A DNA stretch of 64,000 bases from Pseudomonas sp. RIT409 (GCF_003052515.2 NZ_QARE02000021.1:1-64000); one strand, 5' to 3'. Counted from the stretch's first letter, positions 7,228 through 16,873 are shown. Made by a program: numbers and translations. The notes: generated by a model from the letters alone, not told the origin.

Positions 7228-8906
7228 GGCGCGGGCTCCGGGGCAATTTCACGGGAAGAAGACGAACCTTTGTACGAACCGGGTGCTGCGTCGCCGCTGC
7301 GGCCACGGATCAGCGATTCGGGGTGGCGGCTGAGGAAGTCGGCCAACACCCGCACCGAACGCGCAGTGCGTTGCACTTCTTCCATCGCCTGGCCCAGCTG
7401 TTGACGCGCGGGCGAATCATCCGAGAACGTCGCATTGGCGTTACCCAAGGTTTTCTGGGCTTGCTGCAGCGTGCCCGTGACCTGGGGGAGCACCTGGCCG
7501 TTGACGTTTTTCATGGTCTTCTGCAGTTCGACCAAGCTGCCATTGAGGTTCGTGGCCAGCTCGTCGATCGGTATCTTGCCCAGCTTGTCCACGAACGCTT
7601 GGAGTTGTTCCTGCAACTTGTCGAAACTGCCGGGCACCGTCGGGATCTCCAGCGGGCGGGCCTTGGCGTTGTAAGCCACTTTAGGGGCCTTGGGGTCGAA
7701 GTCCATGGCGATGTACAGCTGGCCGGTCAGCAGGTTGCCGGTGCGAACCTGCGCACGCAGCCCGCGCTCGACGAACCGCCCGAGAATGCGCGACGTCTGT
7801 TCTTCCTCGTCGCCGCCTCCAGCCTGTTCCTTGAGCTTGTCGTTGGCCGCACCCAGGCGCTGCGGGTAAATCACCGCGCCCACGACGCCGGGAAACGCAC
7901 CGGTGGCGGGGTCGTAATCGAGGTCCACCGACACCACACGGCCAATGTTCACACCGAGGAAATCCACTGGCGCATTGACCACCAGGCCACGCAATGACTG
8001 GTTGAAGCGCATGCGGATGTATTTGGGCTCGCCGTCGGGCGGTGCCAGAGCGGTGGCCTGATCCTCGAACAGCTTGAATTCGGTATTGGCCTCGGCCGGC
8101 TTGGCGTCCGGGCTGTACTTAGGCTCCCGGAACGCGATGCCGCCGGAGAGAATCGAGGTAAGCGACTGGGTCGACACCTTGAGGCCTGCGGCGCCGAGGC
8201 TGACATCCACGCCGCTGGCGTTCCAGAAGCGCGAGTCAGTCAGCACGAACTGATCATTGGGCGCATTGACGAAGATTTCGATGTCGACCCCTTTGCCATC
8301 TTTCGCCAGCTCATAGGCCACTACCTGGCCGACCTGGATCCGGCGGAAATAGACGGGCGAGCCGATGTCCAGCGAGCCGAGGTCATCGTTGTGCAGGATG
8401 AAACGTTTGCCCTTGTCGCCGTAGGTGATCGGTGGCGGTGTTTCCAGGCCTTTGAAGTTTTTCTCGGTCTTCTCGGAACTGCCGGGGTCGGCACTGATGA
8501 ACGCGCCAGACAACAGGGTGTCGACGCCGGAAACGCCATGGGCACCGATACGTGGGCGCACCACCCAGTATTGGGTGTCGGCACGGGTGAACGGGACCGC
8601 CGACTGATTGAGGTCGATCGTGGCCAGAACGTGAGTCCGGTCGTCGCTCAACTCGATGTCGGTGACCGTGCCAATGACCACGTTCTTGTACTTGACCTGG
8701 GTTTTCTTGGCTTCCAGACCCTCCGCGGTGAGAAAGCTCACCACGACTTTGGGGCCGACGTTGAGAAAATCGTGGATGACCATCGACAGGCCGATCACAC
8801 CGGCCACGATCGGCACCAGCCAGACCAGTGAAATGCGTGCCTTGCGGGCCTTGATAGTCGGTCGTACCGGCTCGGAGACCGGCGGGGGTGGGGTGCTATC
8901 AGACAT
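7224..8906 (-). CDS. pqiB: PqiB, MCE-domain intermembrane lipid transport protein
   Basis: A 560-residue protein with an N-terminal membrane anchor (about residues 23-45, VWLVPIVAGVIGLSMVIH) and three MCE/MlaD domains. Their cores are visible as VVVSFLTAEGLEAKKTQVKY, DIGSPVYFRRIQVGQV and VNAPVDFLGVNIGRV. A helical C-terminal region (about 430-530) builds the needle-like tube seen in E. coli PqiB. I use the ATG at 8906; a TTG two codons earlier is possible. It overlaps the preceding pqiA gene by 8 bp and pqiC by 4 bp. Lipid transport between inner and outer membranes is the known role. Confidence 0.95.
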   Translation of the reverse strand: MSDSTPPPPVSEPVRPTIKARKARISLVWLVPIVAGVIGLSMVIHDFLNVGPKVVVSFLTAEGLEAKKTQVKYKNVVIGTVTDIELSDDRTHVLATIDLNQSAVPFTRADTQYWVVRPRIGAHGVSGVDTLLSGAFISADPGSSEKTEKNFKGLETPPPITYGDKGKRFILHNDDLGSLDIGSPVYFRRIQVGQVVAYELAKDGKGVDIEIFVNAPNDQFVLTDSRFWNASGVDVSLGAAGLKVSTQSLTSILSGGIAFREPKYSPDAKPAEANTEFKLFEDQATALAPPDGEPKYIRMRFNQSLRGLVVNAPVDFLGVNIGRVVSVDLDYDPATGAFPGVVGAVIYPQRLGAANDKLKEQAGGGDEEEQTSRILGRFVERGLRAQVRTGNLLTGQLYIAMDFDPKAPKVAYNAKARPLEIPTVPGSFDKLQEQLQAFVDKLGKIPIDELATNLNGSLVELQKTMKNVNGQVLPQVTGTLQQAQKTLGNANATFSDDSPARQQLGQAMEEVQRTARSVRVLADFLSRHPESLIRGRSGDAAPGSYKGSSSSREIAPEPAP

Positions 8907-9513
8907 CTTCAACCTCTGCGTCCCAGATCAACCGGGGATCGAAACTCATGGCGGCGAACATCGTCATCACCACGACCAAACCAAAGAACAGAATGCCCAG
9001 CCGCGGCTCGATGGTGCTTAAGCCACGAAACTGTACGAGGGCTGCGACCAGGGCCACCACCAGCACGTCGAGCATGGACCAATAACCGATCAGCTCGATG
9101 AAGCGGTACAGCCGGGAGCGTTCGCGCATGGCCCGTTGGCTGCGCCGCTGGCACGTCACCAGCAGCATGCCGAGCACCAGGAACTTGACGCACGGCACCA
9201 GCACGCTGGCGATGAAAATCAGGATGGCGATGTCCCACGAGCCGCTTTCCGCGAACTCGATCACCCCGCTCATGATGGTGTTTTCACTGGCGCTGCCCAG
9301 CAGCGTGGTGAACATCACCGGCAGGGTATTGGCCGGAATGTAGAAAATCAGCCCGGCGATCAGGAAGGCCCAGGTTCGCGCGAGGCTGTTGGGCTTGCGC
9401 CGATGAACCGGTGAGTCGCAACGCGGGCAGTCATGGGCGTCTTCAGGGCAGACATAACTGCAGACATGGCACAGCGTGACCCGATGCTCGCGGGCGAAGG
9501 GAATACCGTTCAT
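8899..9513 (-). CDS. pqiA: PqiA-domain membrane protein (second copy)
   Basis: A 204-residue inner-membrane protein with four hydrophobic segments and an N-terminal metal-binding-like region (CHVCSYVCPEDAHDCPRC). It includes IPANTLPVMFTTLLG, a typical PqiA motif. E. coli PqiA is a single polypeptide with two such halves; here the halves are separate genes. The ATG overlaps the stop of the first copy (4 bp), and its own stop overlaps pqiB. I chose this start from that overlap; an upstream extension would be out-of-frame noise from the first copy. Confidence 0.92.
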   Translation of the reverse strand: MNGIPFAREHRVTLCHVCSYVCPEDAHDCPRCDSPVHRRKPNSLARTWAFLIAGLIFYIPANTLPVMFTTLLGSASENTIMSGVIEFAESGSWDIAILIFIASVLVPCVKFLVLGMLLVTCQRRSQRAMRERSRLYRFIELIGYWSMLDVLVVALVAALVQFRGLSTIEPRLGILFFGLVVVMTMFAAMSFDPRLIWDAEVEDV

Positions 9514-10175
9514 TCCGGCTCTACCCCCAGCTCGGTCCAGAGGCGGCGAATATCCTTGCCCGCGATCAGCACGATCAGCACCATCAGCATCGCCATGGCC
9601 CAAAGCCCTACGCCAGGGTGGACGTCCAGCATGCCGGCCAGTTTGATGATCGCCACCAGAATGCCCAGCAGACAGACTTCCAGCATGCTCCACGGCCGCA
9701 AATGTTCAAGGGTGCGCATGCAGGTCTTGAATCCCGGCGCGACCTGATTGCGGTGGGCGTGGACCAGTACCCAGAACAGCAAGGCGATCTGCAGCGCCGG
9801 GGCGAGAATGATGGCCAGCCCGGCAACCAGGGCGATCAAAGTGATCTGCCCCTGCGCCAGGGCCTGCACCGAGCCCCACAGCGTGACCTCGTTATGCAGC
9901 CCCTGCATGCTGATGCTGATCACGGGAAACACGTTGGCAAAGATGAACAGGATGCCCGCCGCCAGGCTCAGCGCCAGCAACTGCTCGATGGTCAAGCGAT
10001 GGCCGCGATCGAGCAGGGCGGCGCAGCGCAGGCAATAAGCCGACTCGCTTTTGTGCAAGGGTTGGGCGGGGTACAGCGAGTCGCAATGCTCGCAGATGAT
10101 CCACTGCTCGGGAGCGGTCTGCGGGCTCGGGCGATCGCTCATCGGCGCCGCGGTCGGGGATGTGGGCGTGTTCAC
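9510..10175 (-). CDS. pqiA: PqiA-domain membrane protein (first copy)
   Basis: First gene of the pqi operon, 221 residues. An N-terminal CxxC pair region (CEHCDSLYP and CLRCAALLDRG, about residues 28-56) is followed by four membrane segments with FIFANVFPVISISMQG, the PqiA signature that also appears in altered form in the next gene. Together with the second copy it corresponds to one two-domain E. coli PqiA. It anchors and probably feeds lipid to the PqiB tunnel. The operon reads away from the FAD oxidoreductase gene, with 338 bp between the two starts. Confidence 0.92.
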   Translation of the reverse strand: MNTPTSPTAAPMSDRPSPQTAPEQWIICEHCDSLYPAQPLHKSESAYCLRCAALLDRGHRLTIEQLLALSLAAGILFIFANVFPVISISMQGLHNEVTLWGSVQALAQGQITLIALVAGLAIILAPALQIALLFWVLVHAHRNQVAPGFKTCMRTLEHLRPWSMLEVCLLGILVAIIKLAGMLDVHPGVGLWAMAMLMVLIVLIAGKDIRRLWTELGVEPE

Positions 10176-10513
10176 GTTAGTCTGGCTTCAAAGGCGTGCG
10201 TGTCAGGACATTGACCACAATGCCAGCATGGCGTTCGGTGCCGGGCAGGGGGTCGTGAAAAACACCTGAATGAAAGCACGTTTGCGGTGGTGTCGGTGGC
10301 CGAGATGTTGCGGCATGTGTCGCCGAAAAAGGTGGCAAGTGTACCCTGTAATAACGGGTTAGGGCGTGCGAAAAAGCTGATAAGTCTCCGAAAAAAAGCG
10401 GCTCCTGCTGTGGGCGTAATCCAGCCCCGTCGGCGCCTCGCTTCCCCTGTTGGACAGTCTGCGCCCCAAGCGACTAGCATCGAGCCCTTTACCGGGTCGA
10501 AGGGGGGGCAGCA
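10176..10513. other. Divergent intergenic region pqi / FAD oxidoreductase
   Basis: No gene is supported. It must hold the promoters of the pqi operon (minus) and the oxidoreductase (plus). An imperfect palindrome around TACCCTGTAATAACGGGTTA (about 10338-10357) is present, but I see no convincing promoter hexamers. Confidence 0.5.
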
Positions 10514-11920
10514 ATGCCAACGCGACAAACGATCAGCTTGTGGATGGATCAACTCGATGAGCCCCCGTCACCCCGGCCCTCGCTGCAGCACGATCTGGAT
10601 ATCGATGTCGCGATCATCGGTGCGGGTTACACGGGACTCTGGACCGCCTATTACCTCAAGCAGCAGGCCCCCGAACTGAGCGTGGCGATCATCGAAGCGC
10701 AAACGGTGGGCTTCGGTGCTTCCGGTCGCAACGGTGGCTGGGTGATGGGTAACTTGCTCGGCGACGAGCGCCTGCTGTCCGGGTTGCCAGAGCCGGAACG
10801 GCGTGCCTCTTACCAGCTGTTGTTCGACATACCGGACGAAGTGAAGCGTGTCATCGACCGTGAAGGCATCGCGTGCGATTACCGCAAAGGCGGCGCGCTG
10901 TATTGCGCGGCACGCTATCCCGAGCAGGAAAAAAGCCTGCGCGCACACTTGCAAGCCCTTTACGCGGCGGGCTTGACTGAAGCCGATTACCGCTGGCTCG
11001 ACCCTGCACAGTTGAGCGAGCAACTGCGCATTGCCCGGCCCTTCGGCGCCATCCATTTTTCCCACTTGGCGACGATTCAACCCGCCAGACTTGTGCAAGG
11101 CCTCGCCCGGGCGGTGGAGCGTCTGGGGGTGTCGATTCATGAGCGCACCCCGGCCACCGACTGGCGTTCAGGGCATGTCTCGACACCCAACGGGCAGATT
11201 CGCTGTCGCTGGGTGGTCCCGGCCGTGGAAGGGTACGCCGCCGCGATGCCCTCGCTGAGCCGTTATCAGTTACCGGTCCAGAGTCTGATGGTGGCCACCG
11301 AGCCTCTTTCGGCGCGGGTGTGGGACGATATCGGTCTCAGCGAGGGGCAGGCCTTTGGCGAAAGCAGCCGCCAGGTGACCTACGGCCAGCGATCAGCCGA
11401 TGACCGGCTGATATTCGGCGCGCGCGGCGGGTATCGTTTCGGCGGTCGCCTGCGAGAGAACTTCGACCTTACCAACAGTGAGATCCAGTTGCGCCGTTAC
11501 CTGTTCGGCGAACTTTTTCCGCAATTGAAAGAGGTGCGCATCACCCACTCATGGGGCGGCAACCTGGGCATGGCCCGACGCTTTCATCCGCACATGCTGT
11601 GCGATCCGGCCCAGGGGATTGCCTTGTCAGGCGGCTACGGCGGGGAGGGCGTCGGCGCGAGCAACCTGGGCGGGCGAACCTTGGCGGATTTGATCCTGCA
11701 GCGCGACACACCACTCGTTCGGCAGCCTTGGGTCATCCGCGAAGGTGGCCTGAATCGCTTGCAGGCGTGGGAGCCTGAACCGCTTCGCTGGCTGGGTTAC
11801 AACGCGATCATTCGCAGTTTCGTCAGCGAAGACCAGACCCTGGCCAATCCTCATGCACCGCTTTGGCGGCGCAAGATGGCCAGCGGCATCGCCGACTTCA
11901 TGGAGGGGTTCATGAAGTGA
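10514..11920 (+). CDS. FAD-dependent oxidoreductase, DAO family
   Basis: A 468-residue flavoenzyme of the D-amino-acid-oxidase/PuuB-like class. The dinucleotide-binding motif is VAIIGAGYTGLWTAYYL (about residues 33-49), followed by VGFGASGRNGGWVMG, a signature common to gamma-glutamylputrescine oxidases and related amine oxidases. The C-terminal FAD contact is in GGYGGEGVGASNLGG. Such enzymes oxidise amino or methylamino groups and release H2O2. The substrate cannot be read from the sequence. It has its own promoter region and no obvious partner gene; the katB catalase lies 0.9 kb away, which may be coincidence. Confidence 0.88.
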   Translation: MPTRQTISLWMDQLDEPPSPRPSLQHDLDIDVAIIGAGYTGLWTAYYLKQQAPELSVAIIEAQTVGFGASGRNGGWVMGNLLGDERLLSGLPEPERRASYQLLFDIPDEVKRVIDREGIACDYRKGGALYCAARYPEQEKSLRAHLQALYAAGLTEADYRWLDPAQLSEQLRIARPFGAIHFSHLATIQPARLVQGLARAVERLGVSIHERTPATDWRSGHVSTPNGQIRCRWVVPAVEGYAAAMPSLSRYQLPVQSLMVATEPLSARVWDDIGLSEGQAFGESSRQVTYGQRSADDRLIFGARGGYRFGGRLRENFDLTNSEIQLRRYLFGELFPQLKEVRITHSWGGNLGMARRFHPHMLCDPAQGIALSGGYGGEGVGASNLGGRTLADLILQRDTPLVRQPWVIREGGLNRLQAWEPEPLRWLGYNAIIRSFVSEDQTLANPHAPLWRRKMASGIADFMEGFMK

Positions 11921-12086
11921 TCGAGGGCTCGGCGGAACGAGATCGTGCTCGACCTGAGCCTGAGCCTGCGCTCAGGCCAAACGAGCGCAGCAACCGACCA
12001 TCGTTCATGGCGTACCCTCTGGCAGCGCTCGCCGTTGGCAGTTCGCTCATCTGGAAGACCATCGAACGCTGCCCCGCCAGTTCAGT

Positions 12087-12737
12087 TCAACCGCCGCTGG
12101 CGCCCAGGCTGCGTAATGCGGCAGCGGCCTGTTCGTTGCCTTGTTCGGACACGATGCGCAAGGCCGTCTTGCCTTCGACATCGACGTGGTCGGGATCGGC
12201 GCCACGCTGAACCAGCGTGGGCAGGAAATCCAGGCGGCCGAACAGCGCCGCGAAGGACAAGGCCGTCTGGCCGCTGTGGTTGCTTTGGTCGATCGGGCAG
12301 CGGTCCAACAGTTGCTCGGCGACCTCCTGTTCGCCTTTGAACAGTGCGCCCATCAGCGCCGTGTTGCCGTTGTTGTCGGGTATGCACGGATCGGCATGGC
12401 GGGCGAGCAGCGCGCGCACTTCCGGCAGATGGCCATGGTAAGTCGCCAGCACGAGTGCCGTGTAACCGGATGAATTCACGGCATTGACCGGGTAACCGGC
12501 ATCCGCCAATGCTTCGGTGATGTCTTGTCTGCCGGCGCGGGCAGCATCGAACCATTCCTGATCGTAAAGGTGAGGATTCACCCGCTCGACCTGGCCTCGC
12601 AACGGGATGCCACCCGGTGAAGCGGGCAGCCACAGATTGGGCAGGAACAGATGGCTGGCCACGAGCGCGGCCCAGATGACGAGGACTGCCAGCAGACAGA
12701 CCACAGCCCAGCGCCATCGACGATCGATAGAGAACAT
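12087..12737 (-). CDS. ankB: Ankyrin-repeat protein downstream of catalase (AnkB-like)
   Basis: A 216-residue protein with an N-terminal membrane anchor (about residues 9-32) and four to five ankyrin repeats between about 60 and 210. Repeat phrases such as GYTALVLATYHGHLPEV and GNTALMGALFKGEQEV are clear. The likely location is anchored in the inner membrane with repeats in the periplasm. It follows katB by 63 bp on the same strand, with CAGGAG before the ATG. In P. aeruginosa a katB-ankB pair is known, in which AnkB supports catalase activity; the same role is inferred here. Confidence 0.88.
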   Translation of the reverse strand: MFSIDRRWRWAVVCLLAVLVIWAALVASHLFLPNLWLPASPGGIPLRGQVERVNPHLYDQEWFDAARAGRQDITEALADAGYPVNAVNSSGYTALVLATYHGHLPEVRALLARHADPCIPDNNGNTALMGALFKGEQEVAEQLLDRCPIDQSNHSGQTALSFAALFGRLDFLPTLVQRGADPDHVDVEGKTALRIVSEQGNEQAAAALRSLGASGG

Positions 12738-12800
12738 AACGACTCCTGTTGAGAGTCGCTGGCCGGACGCAGGCGGCCAGCGAATCCGAGTGGATGCTGA

Positions 12801-14333
12801 TCAGTCCTGAAGCCGGTCGGCCATGTCCTTGACCCGGCCAGCGTCAGCGTGAAGCGCTTTACTCAGGCGCGTCCCGTAATCGGCATCCGCCTTGTAGAAG
12901 TACGAAAGCATTGTGTAGGTGTTCTCCTTGTTATCAACGTGGGCAAGATCGCCGCTGAGCGCTTCGACCAACAGCGTTTTATCCTTCTCACCCAGGCTTC
13001 GGTAATATTCGCCCGCCTGGAAGAAGTTTCGCGGCTTACCGGTCATCCGTTGTTGAGTTGTGCCGGTCACTGGCGTCTGGGCGTATTTGTATTTCGGGTC
13101 CTGATCCAGTGGTTTTATCCCGGAAGGCTCGTAATTGATTTCTCCCTTCCGGCCGCTTGCATTCATCGCCCCGTCCTGGCTGTTGTTATTGACAGTCGTG
13201 CGAGGCGCATTGATGGGAAGTTGTTGATAGTTGGCGCCCAGCCGATACATCTGAGTATCGGCATAAGCGAACAAGCGGCCCTGCAGCATTCGGTCTTCCG
13301 ACGCTTCAATACCGGGGATCAGGCGAGACGGGGCAAACGCCGACTCTTCCGTCGACTCGAAGTAATTGTCTGGAACACGATTCAAGGTCAGCGTGCCCAC
13401 TTTGCGTTCGGCGATGCCCGTCCAGACTTTTGTGTCATCCAGCGGATCGAAATCAAACTTGCCCAACTCACCCGGCGTCAATGTCTGGATGTACAAGTCC
13501 CATTTCGGAAAGTCGCCTTTTTTAATCGCGCCATACAGATCATTCGTCATCATGTTCCAGTCATTACCCACCGAGCCTGCGATTTGCTTCGGCTCCAGCC
13601 CGTGGACGCCTTGGCGACTGCGCCAACTGAACTTCACGTAATGAACAGTGCCTTGGGCATTGACGAACTTGAACGCGTGGACCGCAGAGCCATTCATGTG
13701 GCGGTACGAGTCCGGCATGCCCTCTACGGTGTAGAGGTGGGTCAGCATGTTGGTGGCTTCAGGTGTGTGGGCGAAAAAGTCGAACGCCAGATTGGGGTCT
13801 TGAACGCCGGTGACGGCGCTGGGTTTGTTGGCGTGTACAAAGTCGGGAAACTTGATGGCATCACGGATAAAAAAGATCGGCCAGTTGATCCCGACCATGT
13901 CCCAGTTGCCTTGCTCGGTATAAAACTTCACCGCGAAACCGCGTGGGTCGCGGGCTTGCTCCGGCGAGCCGCGATAGCCCATCACCGTTGAAAAACGCAC
14001 GAATACCGGCGTCTGGCTGCCGGGTTTGAAGACTTGAGCGGTTGTCAGGTCATGGATATCGCTGCTGGGTTCAAAGACGCCAAACGCCCCCGTGCCTCGC
14101 GCATGTACCACACGTTCAGGAATACGTTCACGATCGAAACGCTGCAGCTTCTCGATCAAATGTGCATCTTGAAGTAAGACCGGCCCAGTTTCGCCCGCTG
14201 TCTGAGAGTTTTCATTGTCACCGACCGGGCTACCGCTGTCGCGCGTCATGTATTCAGCGTGCACGGTGGTCACACTGGCTGCGGTCAGCATCGCAGCGAA
14301 CGACAGGCGCCATAAGGAGGATTTATTGATCAC
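12801..14333 (-). CDS. katB: Periplasmic monofunctional haem catalase
   Basis: A 510-residue small-subunit catalase that splits H2O2 into water and O2. A signal peptide (residues 1-26, cut after VHA) points to the periplasm. Catalytic His77 lies in RVVHARGTGAFG, Asn150 in DMVGINWPIFF, and the haem-ligand Tyr357 in RLFAYADTQMYRLG. The start is GTG, with CGGAG about 9 bp upstream. The AT-rich upstream region carries an imperfect palindrome (14420-14436) that could be a regulator site. The gene is followed by ankB, as in P. aeruginosa katB-ankB, where peroxide and OxyR induce the pair. Confidence 0.95.
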   Translation of the reverse strand: MINKSSLWRLSFAAMLTAASVTTVHAEYMTRDSGSPVGDNENSQTAGETGPVLLQDAHLIEKLQRFDRERIPERVVHARGTGAFGVFEPSSDIHDLTTAQVFKPGSQTPVFVRFSTVMGYRGSPEQARDPRGFAVKFYTEQGNWDMVGINWPIFFIRDAIKFPDFVHANKPSAVTGVQDPNLAFDFFAHTPEATNMLTHLYTVEGMPDSYRHMNGSAVHAFKFVNAQGTVHYVKFSWRSRQGVHGLEPKQIAGSVGNDWNMMTNDLYGAIKKGDFPKWDLYIQTLTPGELGKFDFDPLDDTKVWTGIAERKVGTLTLNRVPDNYFESTEESAFAPSRLIPGIEASEDRMLQGRLFAYADTQMYRLGANYQQLPINAPRTTVNNNSQDGAMNASGRKGEINYEPSGIKPLDQDPKYKYAQTPVTGTTQQRMTGKPRNFFQAGEYYRSLGEKDKTLLVEALSGDLAHVDNKENTYTMLSYFYKADADYGTRLSKALHADAGRVKDMADRLQD

Positions 14334-14841
14334 TTTTAGATTCTCCGGAGTTTTTATAAAGGCGCTCGGATAATGGGTGGGGAATATTTAGCGAGCTATT
14401 TTGTTCTGTGCATGGTGTCGATCGAATTATTTGATCATCCCCACGATTCACTTTTTTTAATGGATTGATTATTCGGATGCGCGCGAATACGCCAAAGTGT
14501 GCAATCCATAAAGACTGGCATATTGATGTTGCGGCGCCTGAAGTCGTAGCGTCGGCAAGCGGACCGCTCGTGCACTGGCGGGCGGCTTCGCCGCCATCGC
14601 GCTGCCGATTGAATGTTCGACAAAAGCGCTTGCCCTTCCGTGGGAGGACTGTCGCAAGGTATTTCAAGAGGGCAACAGCAGAAACGCACGCGCACCGAAA
14701 ACGTCGAGTGGATTCGGGGTCATGACCGGCAATCCTGAGTCAAGCTGGCCGAGCGCAGCTGTGAAGGAGGGCGCAAACCCGGACAGCCGGTGAAGGCTGT
14801 CAGTGATAAACTCCCGCCACTTCAGACGAGGAGCGACAGAC
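14334..14841. other. Intergenic region between katB and the SPOR lipoprotein
   Basis: 508 bp without a supported gene. The katB-proximal half is AT-rich and contains the imperfect palindrome GATCGAATTATTTGATC (14420-14436). The middle has GGCGGC-TTC-GCCGCC, a GC-rich hairpin without a T-run (about 14579-14593). Short reading frames here overlap each other on several strands and look spurious. Confidence 0.5.
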
Positions 14842-15195
14842 GTGCGCAAGATGGCAATGATGGTGGCGGTGTTGATGCTGGCGGGCTGCGACGGTGGAAA
14901 GCCGAGCCCGACTGCCAAGGTGCCGAGCGTTGACTCGGTGGCGGAGGCTCCGACCCCGGCTTCGTCGCAATGGACCATCCGCGTTCATTTGAAAGAAGCG
15001 CTGAGCGACATGACCTACTGGCTGGTGGAGCACCATTACCCGTCCTACGTGGTCAAGGTCGATGGCAAGGAAGTGGTGATGATCGGCCCGTTTGAGTCGG
15101 AGGAGGCCGCGGGCAAGGCCAAGACCGATATCGACGCGGCGCTGGTGAAAGGTCATCGGTTGTCGCAGTTGGAAGTGATCGCCCCGAAACAGTAA
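14842..15195 (+). CDS. SPOR-domain-like lipoprotein
   Basis: A 117-residue lipoprotein. I chose the GTG start because GAGGAG lies 8 bp upstream and the reading gives a short signal with lipobox LAGC (Cys16). After a Pro/Ser/Thr-rich linker (about 20-40) the C-terminal 75 residues match the SPOR fold pattern (WTIRVHLKE, VVMIGPFESEEAAGKAKTDI). SPOR domains bind denuded peptidoglycan glycans, often at division sites. The exact role here is unknown. It is monocistronic as far as can be seen. Confidence 0.7.
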   Translation: MRKMAMMVAVLMLAGCDGGKPSPTAKVPSVDSVAEAPTPASSQWTIRVHLKEALSDMTYWLVEHHYPSYVVKVDGKEVVMIGPFESEEAAGKAKTDIDAALVKGHRLSQLEVIAPKQ

Positions 15196-15347
15196 CGCGG
15201 CCGACGCGCTATAGGCTCAACCGCCCCCCTCAACGAAACGGCCGCCAGCGGTATTGCGACCGCTGGCAGGCCGTATTGCTTGGGGTTGGACCCCGTCCTC
15301 GGGCAGGCGCTAACTCAAGAGGCGCGCCTGGCGGTGCCGTGGGCAAA

Positions 15348-15665
15348 TCAACGGCGGCCGAGCAACAATCCCACGACCAGACCGAATCCTGCAGAAATGG
15401 CGACGGTCTGCCAAGGATGGCCACCGATGTAAGTTTCCGTGGCCTCTACGGCCGGTTTGGTTTTGTCGCGGACGCGTCCCAGCGAGTCCACAGCCTGTTT
15501 CAATTTCAAGCTCAGTTGTGCGCGAACGGTTTCTGCCTCTTCGCCCACCAGCGAAGCGCTGTCCTTGAGCAGTTTATCGGACTCTTCGATGAGGGCCGCC
15601 AATTCACTGAATGCCTGATCCTGGATCTGTTCGGCGGTGTTTTGGACAGCGGGTTTACGAGCCAT
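15348..15665 (-). CDS. YqjD/ElaB-family (DUF883) protein
   Basis: A 105-residue protein with a long amphipathic N-terminal helix (about residues 10-75) and a C-terminal membrane segment introduced by GGHPWQTVAISAGFGLVVG, the DUF883 signature. E. coli relatives YqjD and ElaB bind ribosomes at the inner membrane in stationary phase and under stress. AAGGAA precedes the ATG. It is divergent from the next small conserved gene. Confidence 0.88.
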   Translation of the reverse strand: MARKPAVQNTAEQIQDQAFSELAALIEESDKLLKDSASLVGEEAETVRAQLSLKLKQAVDSLGRVRDKTKPAVEATETYIGGHPWQTVAISAGFGLVVGLLLGRR

Positions 15666-15866
15666 GGCACATTTCCTTCAATTGATGATGGCAGTGAGCA
15701 ATGGAGTCCTGTGGGGCGAGAAAAGTTGCAGGGGATTGCCCGCCTTGCGCAAAAAGTCGGGCCGATGGGGTCGGGGATCGAGGACCACGGGTGTAAGATG
15801 CTGACGCTCCGCCACCGGCCATCGCCCGGGACGGACCGTTTTGTTTTTGCACACAGAGGTAACGTC

Positions 15867-16124
15867 ATGAGTTTCAACCTGGCCAACAAATCCCTTGCCG
15901 AGCGCGCTGCGATCGAAGACGAGAAATCCCGCCTGTTCGAACTGTGGCAGAGCAACCTGGGCAAGGCCAAGGGCGAAGCGGCCCGGCTGATGGGCGAGCG
16001 GTCCAAGCGCAAGGGCAAGTGGTCGGAATGGGTGCGCGCCGAACTCGATGCCATGTCGCCGCCGGAATACGCCAACATGGTGCGCGCCGAAGTGAATCGC
16101 CTGGTCGCTGCGGCGCGCGGCTGA
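15867..16124 (+). CDS. Small conserved hypothetical protein
   Basis: An 85-residue, strongly charged, helical protein (MSFNLANKSLAERAAI...) with KSRLFELWQSNLGKAKGEAA and many Lys and Arg residues in the middle. I do not assign a function. The start ATG has CAGAGG about 8 bp upstream, and codon use resembles neighbouring genes, so I consider it real. The stop is adjacent to the end of a LysR remnant on the opposite strand. Confidence 0.65.
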   Translation: MSFNLANKSLAERAAIEDEKSRLFELWQSNLGKAKGEAARLMGERSKRKGKWSEWVRAELDAMSPPEYANMVRAEVNRLVAAARG

Positions 16125-16126
16125 AT

Positions 16127-16546
16127 CAGGCCGCTGAATTCGGCAATGGCCTGCGCCGAGTGGGTCGGGATGTTCGAGGCTGCGTCGGTGCCCCTGAGCA
16201 CGTGAGGCAGCGCCGCGCAGTGTGTGGTCGATGCGCACACCCTGCGGGTGAGTCCCAAGCTCGACAAACTTCATCCGCCATGCCGATGAAGCCGCCCGAC
16301 GGCACCAGAATCTGCTCCCGGGCCACGAACTCTTCCAGGCTCAGGACCTGTGGCCCCCGGCGCCAGGCTGGCCGAATCGACCAGACACCGATAGTCGTCC
16401 CGGAATGGCCTTGCCAGCCCGTAGTCGACACAGTTGCGACTGCTATGGAAGTTGCGAAGCTTCAGGTTTGCCTGCGCATCTTCGGAGAAGCCTTCCGCGA
16501 AAGCCGAGCCGGTGGAGCCGATGCCACTGACGGCCACGGACGACAA
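16127..16546 (-). pseudogene. Decayed LysR-family regulator (C-terminal remnant)
   Basis: On the minus strand, two out-of-register readings join into the C-terminal effector domain of a LysR regulator. The first (about 16431-16268) contains LSLEEFVAREQILV and GGFIGMADE. The second (about 16267-16127) contains LGLTRRVCAS, AALPHVLRGTDAASNIPTH and AIAEFSGL, the typical end of this family. A frameshift near 16267 separates them, and a further shift lies upstream. The N-terminal helix-turn-helix is missing. This remnant sits just before the accessory block and suggests past rearrangement. Confidence 0.75.
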
Positions 16547-16873
16547 AGATAAGCCTCCGTGATTTAGCTGTTCGGCTCCTTATCAATTTGTGTGGGACGA
16601 TTCAACAATAACGGCGTGGGGGTCAGCCCACTGTTTGAAATCGATTGGCGCAAAACGAATGCACTTCCTCGGCGACCCTTCTCCCTCCGTTTTCGGTTGA
16701 GAATATCTCGACTTCTGCTGATCCGACATAGCCTGACGCTTCAATGAGGCGCCGCAACCTCGAAGATCAATGGCCCCATCACCCATCATGCCTCGATCAA
16801 GAAGAAGTCCTGGGTGTCGTGAAGCTAGTCGCAGACGTTGGCGTTCCCTGCCGATGCGACACCTTGAGCCCCG
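16547..16873. other. Non-coding stretch before the ABC exporter
   Basis: 327 bp without a supported gene. A short minus-strand reading (16729-16583, starting MSDQQKSRYSQ) lacks a ribosome-binding site and is not recognised. No insertion sequence ends or attachment-like repeats were found by eye. Confidence 0.45.

Noticed and set aside
12849..13991. A 380-codon plus-strand frame opposite katB
   Set aside because: It runs antisense through the catalase coding region and shows no family pattern.
16583..16729. Short minus-strand frame starting MSDQQKSRYSQ
   Set aside because: No ribosome-binding site and no recognised family; not called as a gene or as an insertion-sequence fragment.
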